From NCBI RefSeq assembly GCF_028888695.1, contig NZ_PNFF01000001.1:1435501-1499500 (forward strand): a stretch of DNA of 64,000 nucleotides. The letters run 5' to 3'. Position 1 is the first letter of the stretch; each line of letters opens with the position of its first letter. This stretch comes from Bacillus methanolicus (lineage in GTDB: Bacteria > Bacillota > Bacilli > Bacillales > Cytobacillaceae). Below, one piece after another: positions 1 to 9,010 of this stretch. The translations under genes were made by a program, and so were the position numbers. The notes beneath the pieces were generated by a model. It worked only from the letters and a program-made list of their open reading frames with translations. It was not told where the DNA came from and did no database searches.

Positions 1-400
1 TTACGCCAAGAGCTTCGACCATTTGCTCTGTCAACGTAAATTCTTCAGGCATTCTGCTAGGGAAATCCATTTCATAAAGTTCACCTTTTTTTACCACAAC
101 TAGTTCCCCGCTCATTGTCTGAAACTTGATTGTATCCACACTCTTTTCATAATAGTTAGCAATTACATACGCTGTTGCCAAAGTAGCATGTCCACAGAGG
201 TCAATCTCTCCCCCTGGAGTAAACCATCTTAACCGATATCCGTTCCCCTCTTTCACAGCAAATGCCGTTTCAGAAAGGTTATTTTCAGCTGCAATTTTTT
301 GCATGGTGTCATCTGGAAGCCATTTCTCCATAATACACACAGCAGCAGGATTTCCTTCAAACAAGTTTTCGGCAAACGCGTCTACGACGTAACATTTCAT
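1..400 (-). CDS. PhzF-family isomerase, N-terminal part (runs off the window)
   Basis: The reverse strand encodes 133 codons of a PhzF (phenazine-biosynthesis-like) isomerase. The start ATG at 400 has an AAGGAGG-type site just upstream. Family hallmarks are the N-terminal VDAFAENLFEGNPAAV stretch, SETAFAV (in this family the Glu is the catalytic acid/base) and a GGEIDLCGHATLA loop. PhzF proteins are cytosolic, made of two related hot-dog-like halves of about 280 residues in total; only the first half is here. Substrates of most bacterial members are unknown, so I do not assign phenazine synthesis. The gene is divergent from the MocR-type regulator at 737, which makes it a plausible regulatory target. 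Family call is secure; function is open. Confidence 0.9.
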   Translation of the reverse strand, partial: MKCYVVDAFAENLFEGNPAAVCIMEKWLPDDTMQKIAAENNLSETAFAVKEGNGYRLRWFTPGGEIDLCGHATLATAYVIANYYEKSVDTIKFQTMSGELVVVKKGELYEMDFPSRMPEEFTLTEQMVEALGV

Positions 401-637
401 TGTATGAACCTCCTTGTTTTACTAGCTAATTAAATCTTAAAAATGCAGTAACTGAGCCATGCTCTCCAATCATCTAAACAACAAATCCAATACTCAAGTT
501 ACCTAACAGTTGGCAAGCATGCCTGTACCCCATCAAAGAAGCTATTTTTTTCTGTCCATACAACACTACTCTCCATTTTCATCCTCTCACCTCATAGTTA
601 ACTGCATCGTTCACATTTAAATTCTGCAAATTGTACC

Positions 638-727
638 CCTTCAAGTGTTATAATCCAATTATTCATTGTTGGTATTTTATATCGAAACTATATATAACAC
701 TCAACACACTTGTATAACACTTGAAGG
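638..727 (+). promoter_or_regulatory. Probable MocR operator: repeated TATAACACTTGAAGG boxes
   Basis: Upstream of the regulator a 15-bp word, CCTTCAAGTGTTATA, lies at 638-652. Its exact reverse complement is at 713-727, and a partial third copy (TATAACACTC) at 693-702 is in direct orientation 20 bp before the last copy. The last copy overlaps the AAGGAG ribosome binding site at 723-728. Two direct boxes about two helical turns apart plus an inverted box is the sort of arrangement known for MocR regulators such as GabR and PdxR. Binding by the adjacent protein is inferred. Confidence 0.6.
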
Positions 728-736
728 AGATCAACT

Positions 737-2215
737 ATGCACATTGAAATTCAACGTAAAGCTGAGAGTTCACTTTCTAAGCAAATATACGTATCTATTG
801 TCGATCACATCCGTTCAGGACTCCTGCAAGAAGGAATACAATTGCCTTCCGTACGGGATCTATCAAAACAGCTCGGAGTGAGTTTGGTTACAGTAGTGAA
901 GGCGTATAAGGAACTAGAACAAGACGGTTTTGTTACCTCAGTCCAAGGAAAAGGGACATTCGTAAATACGGAAAGAAAAGAGGTTGTAGATACAAAACAG
1001 GAGGCTTACTCTTTTAATTGGCAACTATCTGTGCAAGATTATTTACCTAGATCTCAGTTCGCCCGTTTTCATCAAGTCCCTGAGAGAATTCATCTTTCAT
1101 CTTCTATGATTGATCCTGGACTTCTTCCTAATCGAAATTTAGAGCGAGAGATTCATCAAGTGCTTTCTGAAAACCCAAGAATTTTATCTCAATATGGAGA
1201 GATTCAAGGTGATGCACAACTGAGACATGCAATGTATGAGTATTTAAAAAGACTTGGGGTTCCTGCTGCACCTGAAAACATTTTAGTTACTAGTGGATCA
1301 CAACAAGGAATCGATCTTGTTGCTCGTACATTTGTTGGACCAGGTGATGTGGTTGTGATGGAAGCCCCTACCTATCCAGGAGCAATTGATGTTTTTCGGG
1401 GGAGAGGAGCTACAATACTTACCGTGCCAGTTGATCATAATGGAATGCGGGTAGACATACTTCAAAATTTATGTGACAAATACAAACCAAAAGTTATTTA
1501 TACAATTCCTACTTTTCATAATCCAACAGGTTCTGTTATGACTCCAAAGCGCCGTAGACAGATTCTTGATATAGCTCAAAGCATCCAAAGCATTATTATT
1601 GAGGACGATCCATGGAGTGAGATTTACTTTGATAAAAAACCACCAGTTCCCATTAAAAGTATAGATCCCTACGGTCATGTGATTTATTTGAAAGGGTTAA
1701 GCAAAACACTAGCGCCAGGTTGTAGGATCGGAATATTAGTTGCTTCTGGTTCCATATTCAGTCGTCTATTGGCAGCCAAGGCAAATACCGATTTAGGAAG
1801 TCCTTTGCTTACACAAAAGGCAATCTTACCATTTATTAAATCTAAAAAAATGACCGATCATATGAAAAAACTAAGAACTGCTCTGAGGATAAGACGCGAT
1901 ATGGTTCTTGAGGTACTTTCACAACATGCGCCTTCTGAGGTGTCATGGATAATCCCGCAGGGGGGATTAAATCTTTGGGTTAGTCTTCCTTCTTGGATTG
2001 ATACGAATCACCTCCTGTTAGAAGCAAAAAAACAGCAACTCACATTCTTGCCTGGATCAGCATGTTACCCTGTAGAGCAAGAAAATCATCATTTACGATT
2101 GAGTTACTCTTATATGAGTGAACAATTATTACATCAAGGAGTTACTACATTATGTAATATTTTTCATTCTGAAATTTCATCAAAAAAAGTGCATGAAAGC
2201 TCACCATATTTTTGA
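737..2215 (+). CDS. MocR-family regulator (GntR HTH fused to class I aminotransferase fold)
   Basis: 492 residues in two domains. Residues 1-75 form a GntR winged helix-turn-helix (PSVRDLSKQLGVSLVTVVKAY), and residues about 110-480 form a fold-type-I aminotransferase domain. The PLP-binding lysine is in the YLKGLSKTLAPGCRIG motif at K323. This layout is the MocR subfamily, in which PLP or a PLP-amino-acid adduct is the effector and transaminase activity is usually lost or marginal. ATG at 737 follows AAGGAGATCAACT. Repeats at 638-727 overlap the ribosome binding site, so self-repression is likely. The divergent PhzF-like gene is a candidate target. Close relatives could control vitamin B6, GABA, taurine or amino-acid genes; nothing here decides which. 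Confidence 0.9.
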   Translation: MHIEIQRKAESSLSKQIYVSIVDHIRSGLLQEGIQLPSVRDLSKQLGVSLVTVVKAYKELEQDGFVTSVQGKGTFVNTERKEVVDTKQEAYSFNWQLSVQDYLPRSQFARFHQVPERIHLSSSMIDPGLLPNRNLEREIHQVLSENPRILSQYGEIQGDAQLRHAMYEYLKRLGVPAAPENILVTSGSQQGIDLVARTFVGPGDVVVMEAPTYPGAIDVFRGRGATILTVPVDHNGMRVDILQNLCDKYKPKVIYTIPTFHNPTGSVMTPKRRRQILDIAQSIQSIIIEDDPWSEIYFDKKPPVPIKSIDPYGHVIYLKGLSKTLAPGCRIGILVASGSIFSRLLAAKANTDLGSPLLTQKAILPFIKSKKMTDHMKKLRTALRIRRDMVLEVLSQHAPSEVSWIIPQGGLNLWVSLPSWIDTNHLLLEAKKQQLTFLPGSACYPVEQENHHLRLSYSYMSEQLLHQGVTTLCNIFHSEISSKKVHESSPYF

Positions 2216-2255
2216 TGTAAATGTTAACATAAGTCAGATTTTCAGAAATAAAAAA

Positions 2256-2295
2256 ATTAAGGATCAGTAAGTAAGCTTACTCACTGATCCTTAAT
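2256..2295 (+). terminator. Terminator of the MocR gene
   Basis: Near-perfect hairpin (AATTAAGGATCAGTAAG pairing with the copy ending in CTGATCCTTAATT, one mismatch) 41 bp after the stop codon, flanked by A-rich sequence on one side and T/A-rich on the other, so it could act in both directions. Confidence 0.7.
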
Positions 2296-3148
2296 TAAAA
2301 ATGTATCCAACACGACTACGTACCGATCTACCTTGCACTATTATGAATAGTTGATTACCTATTTATGATCTTTCAACCTTAAACAAACAGTTCACCACTC
2401 AAAATAATGGTTCGTTCAACCATATAAAATACCTGTACACCCGTATACAACCTTTCGGCTGTATATGAACGTTAACTTTAATTGAATCGGTTGCTCAATG
2501 AAGTCTGCGGCACTCGATATGATCTTCGCTCGACCCTATATGATAAGTTGGAACCTTATAACAATAATATCTTCTAGAGATACGACTGTCATAAAACCTT
2601 TCTTTACCATATAAAATCTTCCCTCTGATCGAATACAGATAGAGCATTTATTTCTAAATGAACTATCTGGTCTGCAATCTTTGGCTGAATTATATATATC
2701 CTTCTGGATATATATAATTTTGGGCTCAACCGTTACGTACTCGATACATTTATAATGAGCAAATTCAGACCAATATATACACAAATAAAATTTACCACAT
2801 ACAGTAGAAACTTCCTATCTCTAAGTAGAGTGAATTAGAGACTTCTGCTCATAATAAACATGTGTTTCAGCTACAGCCCGATACTTACGTGAAGTCGATG
2901 AATTTGTAATGGAAACAACGGATGAATTTTCGATTGATCTCATTTTAAATACATTGGCTTTCTCAGAAAAATATGTCTTGTTCTTCACGGCATACTTAGA
3001 AAAAATGACTACCCTCAAGTTCCAAAACAGTAAACAGAGGACGTTCAGAATCGCAATAATCCCCATTTTCAGCTTTTCGATTTGGAATGGGGGTAATTTT
3101 AATTTCATACTATTCTTAGTGAAAGTAGTACAAAGAGAGGAATTTTGC
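2296..3148. other. AT-rich non-coding stretch without a supported gene
   Basis: I find no convincing gene in these 850 bases. A minus-strand frame at 2821-3108 (95 codons, hydrophobic from residue 14 to 36, then basic and polar) has no ribosome binding site and no family resemblance I recognise. The minus-strand frame at 2536-2784 runs through the palindrome at 2688-2719 and looks spurious. The area may be decayed sequence downstream of the DUF2306 remnant. Confidence 0.5.
2688..2719. repeat. Perfect 14-bp inverted repeat with 4-nt loop
   Basis: AATTATATATATCC, loop TTCT, then the exact complement. It is followed by TTTTGGG and not by a run of T, so it is not a standard terminator. No gene abuts it. 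Confidence 0.7.
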
Positions 3149-3753
3149 CTATAATAGTCTTGTCAAGGAAACGGCTGATGATTTGCCGGCAGATTTTTGT
3201 TTTCTGAACCGGATATATAGTTCAATAACGAATAGATTTGGAATCCAGCAAATCCAGGCAATTAATCGATAAACACTTAAGAAATCAGAAGGTACCGCAG
3301 TCGGATTGATTAATTTTGTCACATCAGCAAATAAAAAGGTTAATAAAATTGTCCATAAACGGAGTGTCACACCGGCAAATGTCAAGGCATAACTTCTAAG
3401 CATCCATCGCTGATGAAGTTCAATTTTTTTCTTTCTGGCAGTTTTATAGCCTATATAGGTTGTATAAAGCCACAAGATATTCAAACAAAGGAATCCTACC
3501 ATACTAATGACACCGCCTAAAGCTGTAGAAGATACATAAAATCCTGCCAATCCTCCCAATAGGATGGAAAAAATATATACCTTTCCAATGAATCGATGAA
3601 TCCTTCTTTTAGCCTGAATTCTTTTACTGAACTGAAAAGGACCAAGGGCCAGTGCCATTACTCCTCCGGCGATATGCATCTTAAGAAAGATGATCCATGA
3701 ATCGTAATGGATTCCCTCAAGAAGATGCAATGTAACAAGTCCTGCCTTTTGGG
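3149..3753 (-). pseudogene. DUF2306 membrane protein, 3' part split off by IS256
   Basis: This holds about 200 codons of a DUF2306 integral membrane protein: four or more hydrophobic segments, HIAGGVMALALGPFQF, a cytosolic KKKIELHQRWMLRSYALT loop and a final helix near LIAWICWIPNLFVIELYI. The reading frame does not start here. Across the IS it joins exactly to the 5' piece at 5315-5412: the codons for FFILDPQKA end in the duplicated target site and continue as GLVTLHLLEG. The rebuilt protein would be about 232 residues, normal for the family. DUF2306 proteins are widespread with no firm biochemical role. An internal ATG at 3757 falls in the junction, so translation of this part would be accidental. 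Confidence 0.85.
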
Positions 3754-5314
3754 TCAAGTCCTAATTATTGTGTAAATTCCCCTTTGATAGACAACATGGA
3801 CCTGATGACTTGACGTATGGTAGGCAAGTCCGGCAAGTCTCCCTGCCAGTCGCCTTCCCGGACAAACGATCATGTTGTCAAGGAACAGGCGTGTCAAGGA
3901 GCTTTCGCGGCATATCCTCGCTTCGCTCCGGTATTCCACGTTCTCCTTGACACAGCGAAGGGGTTACCCTACTCTTTTCATCTCCGAAACTTCCTGATTC
4001 ACCGATCGAGCTTCTTGCTCTTTCGTTTTCCGCCACTGCCAATATTCGGACATATCTAAGTATTTACGTCCCGACATCCATTTTTCATCGATTTCGATCA
4101 ACACGGCACCAACGAGGCGATACACCGATTCCCGGTTCGGAAAGATGCGGATGACCCGTTCTCTGCGACGAATTTCTTCGTTCAGCCGTTCCACTCCGTT
4201 GGTCGTACGCAGACGCCGCCGATAACGGTCCGGATAGTCCAATACAGCCGTGGCGTCTTCGAATCCCTCTTCAAGGATTTGCATGGCTTTTGGGGCTTTT
4301 TCTTCCCATTTGGCCAGCACTTGTTCCAATAACAGCCGGGCCGTTTGCTTGTTTGGGGCATGAAGAATCCCGCGAATCTCCTCCAGCAAGGCATCCTGCA
4401 TATACTTTGGTGCGGCATCGAGGATATTGCGAATAAAATGTGTCTGGCATCGCTGCCATGTAGCACCTTGGAAATGCTTTTCAATCGCTTGCACCAGCCC
4501 GCCGTGCTGATCCGAGATGATCAAGTCCACTCCCCGGAGTCCTCGATCTTTCAGCCATCCGAAGAACTCGCTCCAGCTGGACTCCGATTCACTGTTTCCG
4601 ATTTGCAGGCCAAGAATTTCCCGGTATCCTTCCTCATTCACTCCTGTGGCGATCAAAACGGCTCTGGAACGTACCCGTCCATCTTCCCGGACTTTCGTAT
4701 AAATAGCATCTACTAGCACAAACGGATACACATGTTCATGCAGGGAACGGTAATTCCAGTCTTGGATAATCGGATCCAGCCCCTTGCACAGCGAGGAAAC
4801 CGTGGATTTGGAAAACGAGGTGCCGCACAACTCCTCTGTGATTTGGGTGATTTTTCGGGTAGACACCCCGTTTACCACCATTTCCATGAGTGCCAGTACC
4901 AGTGCTTGTTCGCTCCGTTGATACCGTTGGAACAGTTCCGTAGAGAACTCTCCCTCTCTTGTGCGTGGAACGCGCAAGGTCAACCGTCCCACCCGGGTTG
5001 TCAGCTGGCGTGGATACGAACCGTTGCGATATCCTTTTCGTTCTTCCGTTCGTTCATAACGGCGAGCCCCCAGCTGTTCTTCTACTTGTGCCTCGAGGAT
5101 TTGATTGAGGACTTGTTCCAGTAGCTTAGCTAATCCTTCATCTCTGGTGAATAACCCGTGCAGAAGTTCATCATTTAGGGTAATATGATATTGAGCCATG
5201 GTTGCATTCCTCCTTATGTTTGGTGTTTGTTTGTCCACTGTTTATTCTACCAAAGGGGAAGCAACATGGCTCTTTTTCTATTTCCCTTTTTACACAATTA
5301 TATGGACTTAACTT
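3754..5314 (-). mobile_element. Complete IS256-family insertion sequence, about 1.56 kb
   Basis: The element is bounded by a 10-bp direct repeat GCCTTTTGGG at 3744-3753 and 5315-5324 (8-9 bp is usual for the family). The imperfect terminal inverted repeats are AAGTCCTAATTATTGTGTAAA on the left and the complement of TTTACACAATTATATGGACTT on the right. It carries one transposase gene and a roughly 200-bp non-coding tail (3765-3963) with two stem-loops: GACAACATG pairs with CATGTTGTC (3791-3879) and GTCAAGGAG with CTCCTTGAC (3893-3952). The clean duplication and intact gene point to a recent insertion. Confidence 0.9.
3964..5199 (-). CDS. IS256-family (Transposase_mut) transposase
   Basis: 411 residues from the ATG at 5199, preceded by AAGGAGGAATGCAACC; the frame is open a little further upstream but without a better site. 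The sequence begins MAQYHITLNDELLHGLF, typical of the family. The DDE catalytic residues sit in LVDAIYTKVREDG (first Asp), LIISDQHGGL (second Asp) and the NGVERLNEEIRRRERVIRIF helix (Glu). A zinc-like C..H element, WQRCQTHFIRNIL, lies between. The family uses copy-out-paste-in transposition through a circular intermediate. The gene has no internal stop and looks functional. Its GC content is visibly higher than in its neighbours, in line with recent arrival. Confidence 0.95.
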   Translation of the reverse strand: MAQYHITLNDELLHGLFTRDEGLAKLLEQVLNQILEAQVEEQLGARRYERTEERKGYRNGSYPRQLTTRVGRLTLRVPRTREGEFSTELFQRYQRSEQALVLALMEMVVNGVSTRKITQITEELCGTSFSKSTVSSLCKGLDPIIQDWNYRSLHEHVYPFVLVDAIYTKVREDGRVRSRAVLIATGVNEEGYREILGLQIGNSESESSWSEFFGWLKDRGLRGVDLIISDQHGGLVQAIEKHFQGATWQRCQTHFIRNILDAAPKYMQDALLEEIRGILHAPNKQTARLLLEQVLAKWEEKAPKAMQILEEGFEDATAVLDYPDRYRRRLRTTNGVERLNEEIRRRERVIRIFPNRESVYRLVGAVLIEIDEKWMSGRKYLDMSEYWQWRKTKEQEARSVNQEVSEMKRVG

Positions 5315-5412
5315 GCCTTTTGGGGATCCAAAATAAAAAATTGAATAACTCCATAAAATGAAATAAGAACAGCTAAAAGAGCGATAATCGGTTTCCAGAA
5401 ATATCGGATCAA
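5315..5412 (-). pseudogene. DUF2306 gene, 5' fragment
   Basis: The start of the interrupted DUF2306 gene. The likely start is the TTG at 5412, with GGGGAG 8 nt upstream; its TTGA overlaps the TGA stop of the epimerase gene, so translation was probably coupled. About 33 codons are visible: a short basic N-terminus, a membrane helix (IIALLAVLISFYGVIQFFIL) and then DPQKA at the IS junction. The frame continues without a break in the fragment ending at 3149. Confidence 0.8.
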
Positions 5413-6344
5413 ACGCGACCACTCCCCATAATATTTCTAAACCATGCAACTGTTTTCCGGATGGCTTCTCTATGTTCGGTCACCTGATACGGAAATGCTT
5501 TTGCAAATTTTGCATGGCTGACGATAAATGGTTTATTGAACATATACATCATTTCTTTGAATTCGCGCATGTTTTTATCAAAAAGTCCAAGAAAATTAAC
5601 GATTTGTGAACTTGCGAGACGGTATGTTGGCTTTTTGCCAATTTCATCGCCAACCATTTCAATTAATTCTCTAGTAGATATTGTCGGAGCAGCCGGAATA
5701 TGCCACACTTGACCAAGTGATCGATCGTTTTCTGACAAGGTTACAAGTCCGCGAGCAAAATCTTCAATAAAAATATGAGTATGAGGGAGATCGATGTTCC
5801 CGATTGCCTCGGCTTTCTTCCCCAGTAATAGATTTCCGATTACCCTGCTTCCCAATGTCGCCACTAAAGCTCTTGGACCGAAAAAATCCGGGCCTCTTCC
5901 GATTACTGCCTTAATCTTTCCTTGTTGATGACTATTAAGAAGGTTTTCGGCTACTTGAGCCCGCACCTTTGTTTTAACTCCAACTGGCTTATAAGAAAGA
6001 TCTTCATGATAATCACCATTAACCGGACCATAAGCATACAGATTATCTGCATAAATTATTTTCGCTCCTGAAAAAGCTGCCGCTTCGATTAATCCATTCA
6101 TCATCGAAGGCAAATGGTCGGACCATTCTGTATACGGCAAACCTGCACAATGAAAAATTTTTTCTGCATCTTTGCATATTTCTTTTGTAAAATTTCGGTC
6201 ACGTGCGTCACCTTTTATCAATTCCACCCCTTGTGGAATATCTGCTTTTCCGGTCCGGTTTATGACTTTCACCTTTTGCCCGCGGTTCAATAGTTCCCGT
6301 AAAACGGCCATTCCAAGCGGACCTGTTCCAAAAATATAATTCAT
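5409..6344 (-). CDS. NAD(P)-dependent epimerase/dehydratase-like protein (extended SDR)
   Basis: 311 residues. The N-terminal nucleotide-binding motif is FGTGPLGMAVLREL, and a DARD acidic loop near residue 47 is typical of atypical/extended SDRs. The usual catalytic YxxxK is not obvious: the corresponding region reads YADNLYAYGP. The call is therefore NmrA/epimerase-like with uncertain activity. ATG at 6344 follows GAGGGAGAGAG. It sits downstream of a TetR regulator and overlapped the now-disrupted DUF2306 gene by 4 nt, so the three probably formed a TetR-controlled unit. An AT-rich palindromic stretch near 6400-6425 may hold its promoter or operator. Substrate unknown. Confidence 0.85.
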   Translation of the reverse strand: MNYIFGTGPLGMAVLRELLNRGQKVKVINRTGKADIPQGVELIKGDARDRNFTKEICKDAEKIFHCAGLPYTEWSDHLPSMMNGLIEAAAFSGAKIIYADNLYAYGPVNGDYHEDLSYKPVGVKTKVRAQVAENLLNSHQQGKIKAVIGRGPDFFGPRALVATLGSRVIGNLLLGKKAEAIGNIDLPHTHIFIEDFARGLVTLSENDRSLGQVWHIPAAPTISTRELIEMVGDEIGKKPTYRLASSQIVNFLGLFDKNMREFKEMMYMFNKPFIVSHAKFAKAFPYQVTEHREAIRKTVAWFRNIMGSGRV

Positions 6345-6484
6345 CTCTCTCCCTCAACTTTCTTTTCTGAAATTTTTTCTTTACTTTGATTAAATAGTGT
6401 ACTTATGTTAAATATTTAATATCCGTTAATAAAATTTGTCAATGATCTTTTTTAGAAATTTTTTCTATATTTTTCGACATAAAA

Positions 6485-6524
6485 AAGGGTCAGACCCCGC
6501 CAATCCGGAGGGAGTCAGACCCTT
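6485..6524 (-). terminator. Terminator built from GGGTC(A/T)GACCC repeats
   Basis: Read on the minus strand, AAGGGTCTGACTCC pairs imperfectly with GGGGTCTGACCCTT and is followed by TTTTTT. It lies 15 bp after the TetR stop codon. The same GGGTCAGACCC word recurs at 13181 and, as GGGGTCTGGCCC, at 10156 and 21870. Confidence 0.7.
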
Positions 6525-6539
6525 GAAGAAAATTTTCAC

Positions 6540-7172
6540 CTATTTACATTTAATTAAGTCTAGATGAAGCCGGTAATATTCCATAAAATCACGGGAACTA
6601 TAAATATGTGATGTTAAGTAAGCACCATAAAAAATCGTAAATAATATTTTTACGAGATCATCTGTTGTTTTATCTGTCATAATTTCTCCGTCTTGTTTAG
6701 CCTCTTCAATATATTTATAGAAAATATCGCCAAGATTTTGTACTTCCGGCTCGACAAGCTCCTCGTGTTCAGGAAAAAGCAAATGAATTTCCGTTTCTGT
6801 TAAAATCGGCATGCGCGGATGCATTTTTTGCTCGGACAAAAAGCTTATCAAACTTAACATTAATCCTGGACGAACCTTTGCACTTTCAGCAATGCTTTTA
6901 AATAAAAACTCAATGGCATCAAGGCCTCTCTTCGGATGAAGATACAAATCTATTAATCTTTGCGACAGCCAAATTCTCATGCAATAGACTAACAGGTCAT
7001 CTTTTTGCGGAAAAAACTTAAAAAAAGTAACTTTTGATACTTCTGCCTTTTTGCAAATATCCTCCACATTGACTTCCCGAAAAGTATTTTCGCCGATAAG
7101 GTCCAGCCCCGCCTGTAAAATGGATATTTTAGTTCTTGCTTTCTTAATTTCCCGTAACGAATGATCTTTCAT
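6540..7172 (-). CDS. TetR/AcrR-family transcriptional regulator
   Basis: 210 residues. The N-terminal helix-turn-helix (residues about 10-60) reads ISILQAGLDLIGENTFREVNVEDICKKA in outline, followed by VSKVTFFKFFPQKDDLL, the family recognition-helix pattern. The C-terminal ligand domain (residues 65-205) is all-helical and not assignable. The likely target is its own promoter and the downstream epimerase/DUF2306 unit on the same strand. Inducer unknown. ATG at 7172 is preceded by AAGGTGGTA. Confidence 0.9.
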   Translation of the reverse strand: MKDHSLREIKKARTKISILQAGLDLIGENTFREVNVEDICKKAEVSKVTFFKFFPQKDDLLVYCMRIWLSQRLIDLYLHPKRGLDAIEFLFKSIAESAKVRPGLMLSLISFLSEQKMHPRMPILTETEIHLLFPEHEELVEPEVQNLGDIFYKYIEEAKQDGEIMTDKTTDDLVKILFTIFYGAYLTSHIYSSRDFMEYYRLHLDLIKCK

Positions 7173-7297
7173 TGCAGTACCACCTTACTTTTGATTAACC
7201 ATAATTTAAAAATTAACATCGGTAAATTAAAATGTCAAACATTACGGGTTGCAAGATTAATTAGAGCGACCTTATTTGGAAGTGCATTTACAGCGGT

Positions 7298-8668
7298 CTA
7301 TGCTTGAATTTGGCTATCGTTGTTTTTCGAATTTTTGAAGAAGCCAAACAGAACTGAAATTAATAATATTCCGATAACAAGAATTGTAACGCCTGCAGCC
7401 CCAAAAGAATTTGCCACATAGCCGAGAATAATTCCTGTCACTCCAAAATCACTGTCTGAGAATGTTGTGTTTGCAAAGCCCAAATCTCCTAAAACCGGGA
7501 GCAAAAAGACTGGAAGGAAAGTGATAAGCAGTCCGTTTACAAACGATCCGATTATTGCACCGCGGATTCCGCCCGTTGCATTACCAAATACACCGGCAGT
7601 TGCTCCGGTAAAGAAGTGAGGTACTACTCCCGGCAGGATAATGACTGCCCCAAGTGCTCCAAGGATGATCATCCCTGTAATCCCGCCAAGAAAACTGCAG
7701 AAAAAACCGATTATCACTGCATTTGGTGCATATGGAAATACGATCGGACAATCAAGAGCCGGTTTTGAGTTTGGCACTAACTTGGTAGAAATCCCTTTAA
7801 AAGCAGGAACGATTTCTGCTAAAACTAGACGTACACCTGAAAGGATGACAAATACACCTGCTGCAAATGTTACAGCTTGAATCACCGAAAATACGAGATA
7901 ATGAGTCCCATCGCTAAGCTCTTTTTCAACATAAGATGGCCCTGCAAAAAGAGCGATAATACTATATAAGATCGTCATCGTCAGCGCAATCGTTACAGAT
8001 GTGTCACGCAAGAATCCAAGTCCTTTTGGAAAATTAATGTTTTCCGTTGATTGTGAACCTTTTCCGACAACCTTGCCGACCAGCCCTGAAAGGACGTAAC
8101 CAAAGGTTGAAAAATGACCGAAACCGACATTATCATTTCCGACAATTTTTCTCATAAAAGGCTGGGCCATAGCCGGAAATATAGCCATTATTAAACCAAG
8201 TGTTATCGAACCAACAACAATAAGTGATACCCCTTTTAAACCCGATACAACAAGAATGATGGCGATCATGCAAGCCATATACAATGTGTGGTGGCCAGTT
8301 AAAAAGATATATTTAAATCTGGTAAATCTAGCAACTAAAATATTTGCCAGCATGCCAAAAAACATGATGAGAGCTGTAGCAGATCCATATTCAGTCAGTG
8401 CCATAGCCACAATTGCTTCATTAATCGGCACAACGCCGTTTACATGAAAGGCTTCCTGAAACATTTTTCCAAATGGTTCAAGTGAACCGACAAGAATTTT
8501 GGCTCCGGCCGCTATAACAAGAAATCCGAGGAATGATTTTGTCGTTCCTTTTACAATTTCATTTGCCGGTTTTTTCTGAAGCACGAGCCCAATTAATGAA
8601 ATGATTGCGATTAAAATAGCTGGCTGGCTTAAAATGTCCATCATCAATTTAAGAAATCTTTCACCCAT
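7298..8668 (-). CDS. ulaA: PTS ascorbate-type transporter, membrane subunit IIC
   Basis: 456 residues with about 11-12 hydrophobic segments, matching the UlaA/SgaT family. Supporting motifs are EYGSATALIMFFGMLANI, FLTGHHTLYMACM and the FGHFSTFGYVLSG region. UlaA forms the sugar-conducting dimer that brings L-ascorbate (or a related lactone or sugar acid) into the cell, phosphorylated by IIB. It is the last gene of a IIA-IIB-IIC set, each with its own Shine-Dalgarno sequence. No ula catabolic genes (UlaD/E/F/G) are next to it, so the true substrate could differ. TatD-like or MBL genes further along are not obviously linked. Confidence 0.9.
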   Translation of the reverse strand: MGERFLKLMMDILSQPAILIAIISLIGLVLQKKPANEIVKGTTKSFLGFLVIAAGAKILVGSLEPFGKMFQEAFHVNGVVPINEAIVAMALTEYGSATALIMFFGMLANILVARFTRFKYIFLTGHHTLYMACMIAIILVVSGLKGVSLIVVGSITLGLIMAIFPAMAQPFMRKIVGNDNVGFGHFSTFGYVLSGLVGKVVGKGSQSTENINFPKGLGFLRDTSVTIALTMTILYSIIALFAGPSYVEKELSDGTHYLVFSVIQAVTFAAGVFVILSGVRLVLAEIVPAFKGISTKLVPNSKPALDCPIVFPYAPNAVIIGFFCSFLGGITGMIILGALGAVIILPGVVPHFFTGATAGVFGNATGGIRGAIIGSFVNGLLITFLPVFLLPVLGDLGFANTTFSDSDFGVTGIILGYVANSFGAAGVTILVIGILLISVLFGFFKNSKNNDSQIQA

Positions 8669-8689
8669 CCTGTTCTCCCTCTCTGTTCC

Positions 8690-8971
8690 TTAGAGCAGTC
8701 CTCTTTTTTGCAGAACTTCCTTCAACTTTTCACGAAGTCCATCCATATCAATAATACTGTCAATTACGACAACATCCCCTAAGTGGGAAGCTCCTTCAGC
8801 GATATCCTTTGCCGCAATAAACAAATCCGCCATATCAGGTGTTGCAGAGCTTAAATCGGAATGGCCGACTTCAATACCTGTAACCCCCAGTTCATTGAGA
8901 ATTTCTTGAACATTCATTTCCAGCATAAAGCTGCTTCCAAGGCCTGAGCCGCATACTGCTAGAATCTTCAT
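8690..8971 (-). CDS. ulaB: PTS ascorbate-type subunit IIB
   Basis: 93 residues. The N-terminal phosphocysteine loop CGSGLGSSFM (Cys7) is the mark of the lactose/ascorbate IIB fold; this Cys takes phosphate from the IIA histidine and passes it to the incoming sugar. Cytosolic, usual length. It lies 21 bp upstream of ulaA and 39 bp downstream of ulaC, so the three genes are co-transcribed. ATG at 8971 follows AAAGGGGAGGAATTATT. Confidence 0.92.
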   Translation of the reverse strand: MKILAVCGSGLGSSFMLEMNVQEILNELGVTGIEVGHSDLSSATPDMADLFIAAKDIAEGASHLGDVVVIDSIIDMDGLREKLKEVLQKRGLL

Positions 8972-9010
8972 AATAATTCCTCCCCTTTCATCGTTCTCCT
9001 AGTTTAATAG

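Noticed and set aside
2821-3154. Opposite-strand frames of 95 and 81 codons in the gap after MocR
   Set aside because: Neither has a ribosome binding site or family resemblance, and they overlap each other; they are more likely chance frames in AT-rich DNA.
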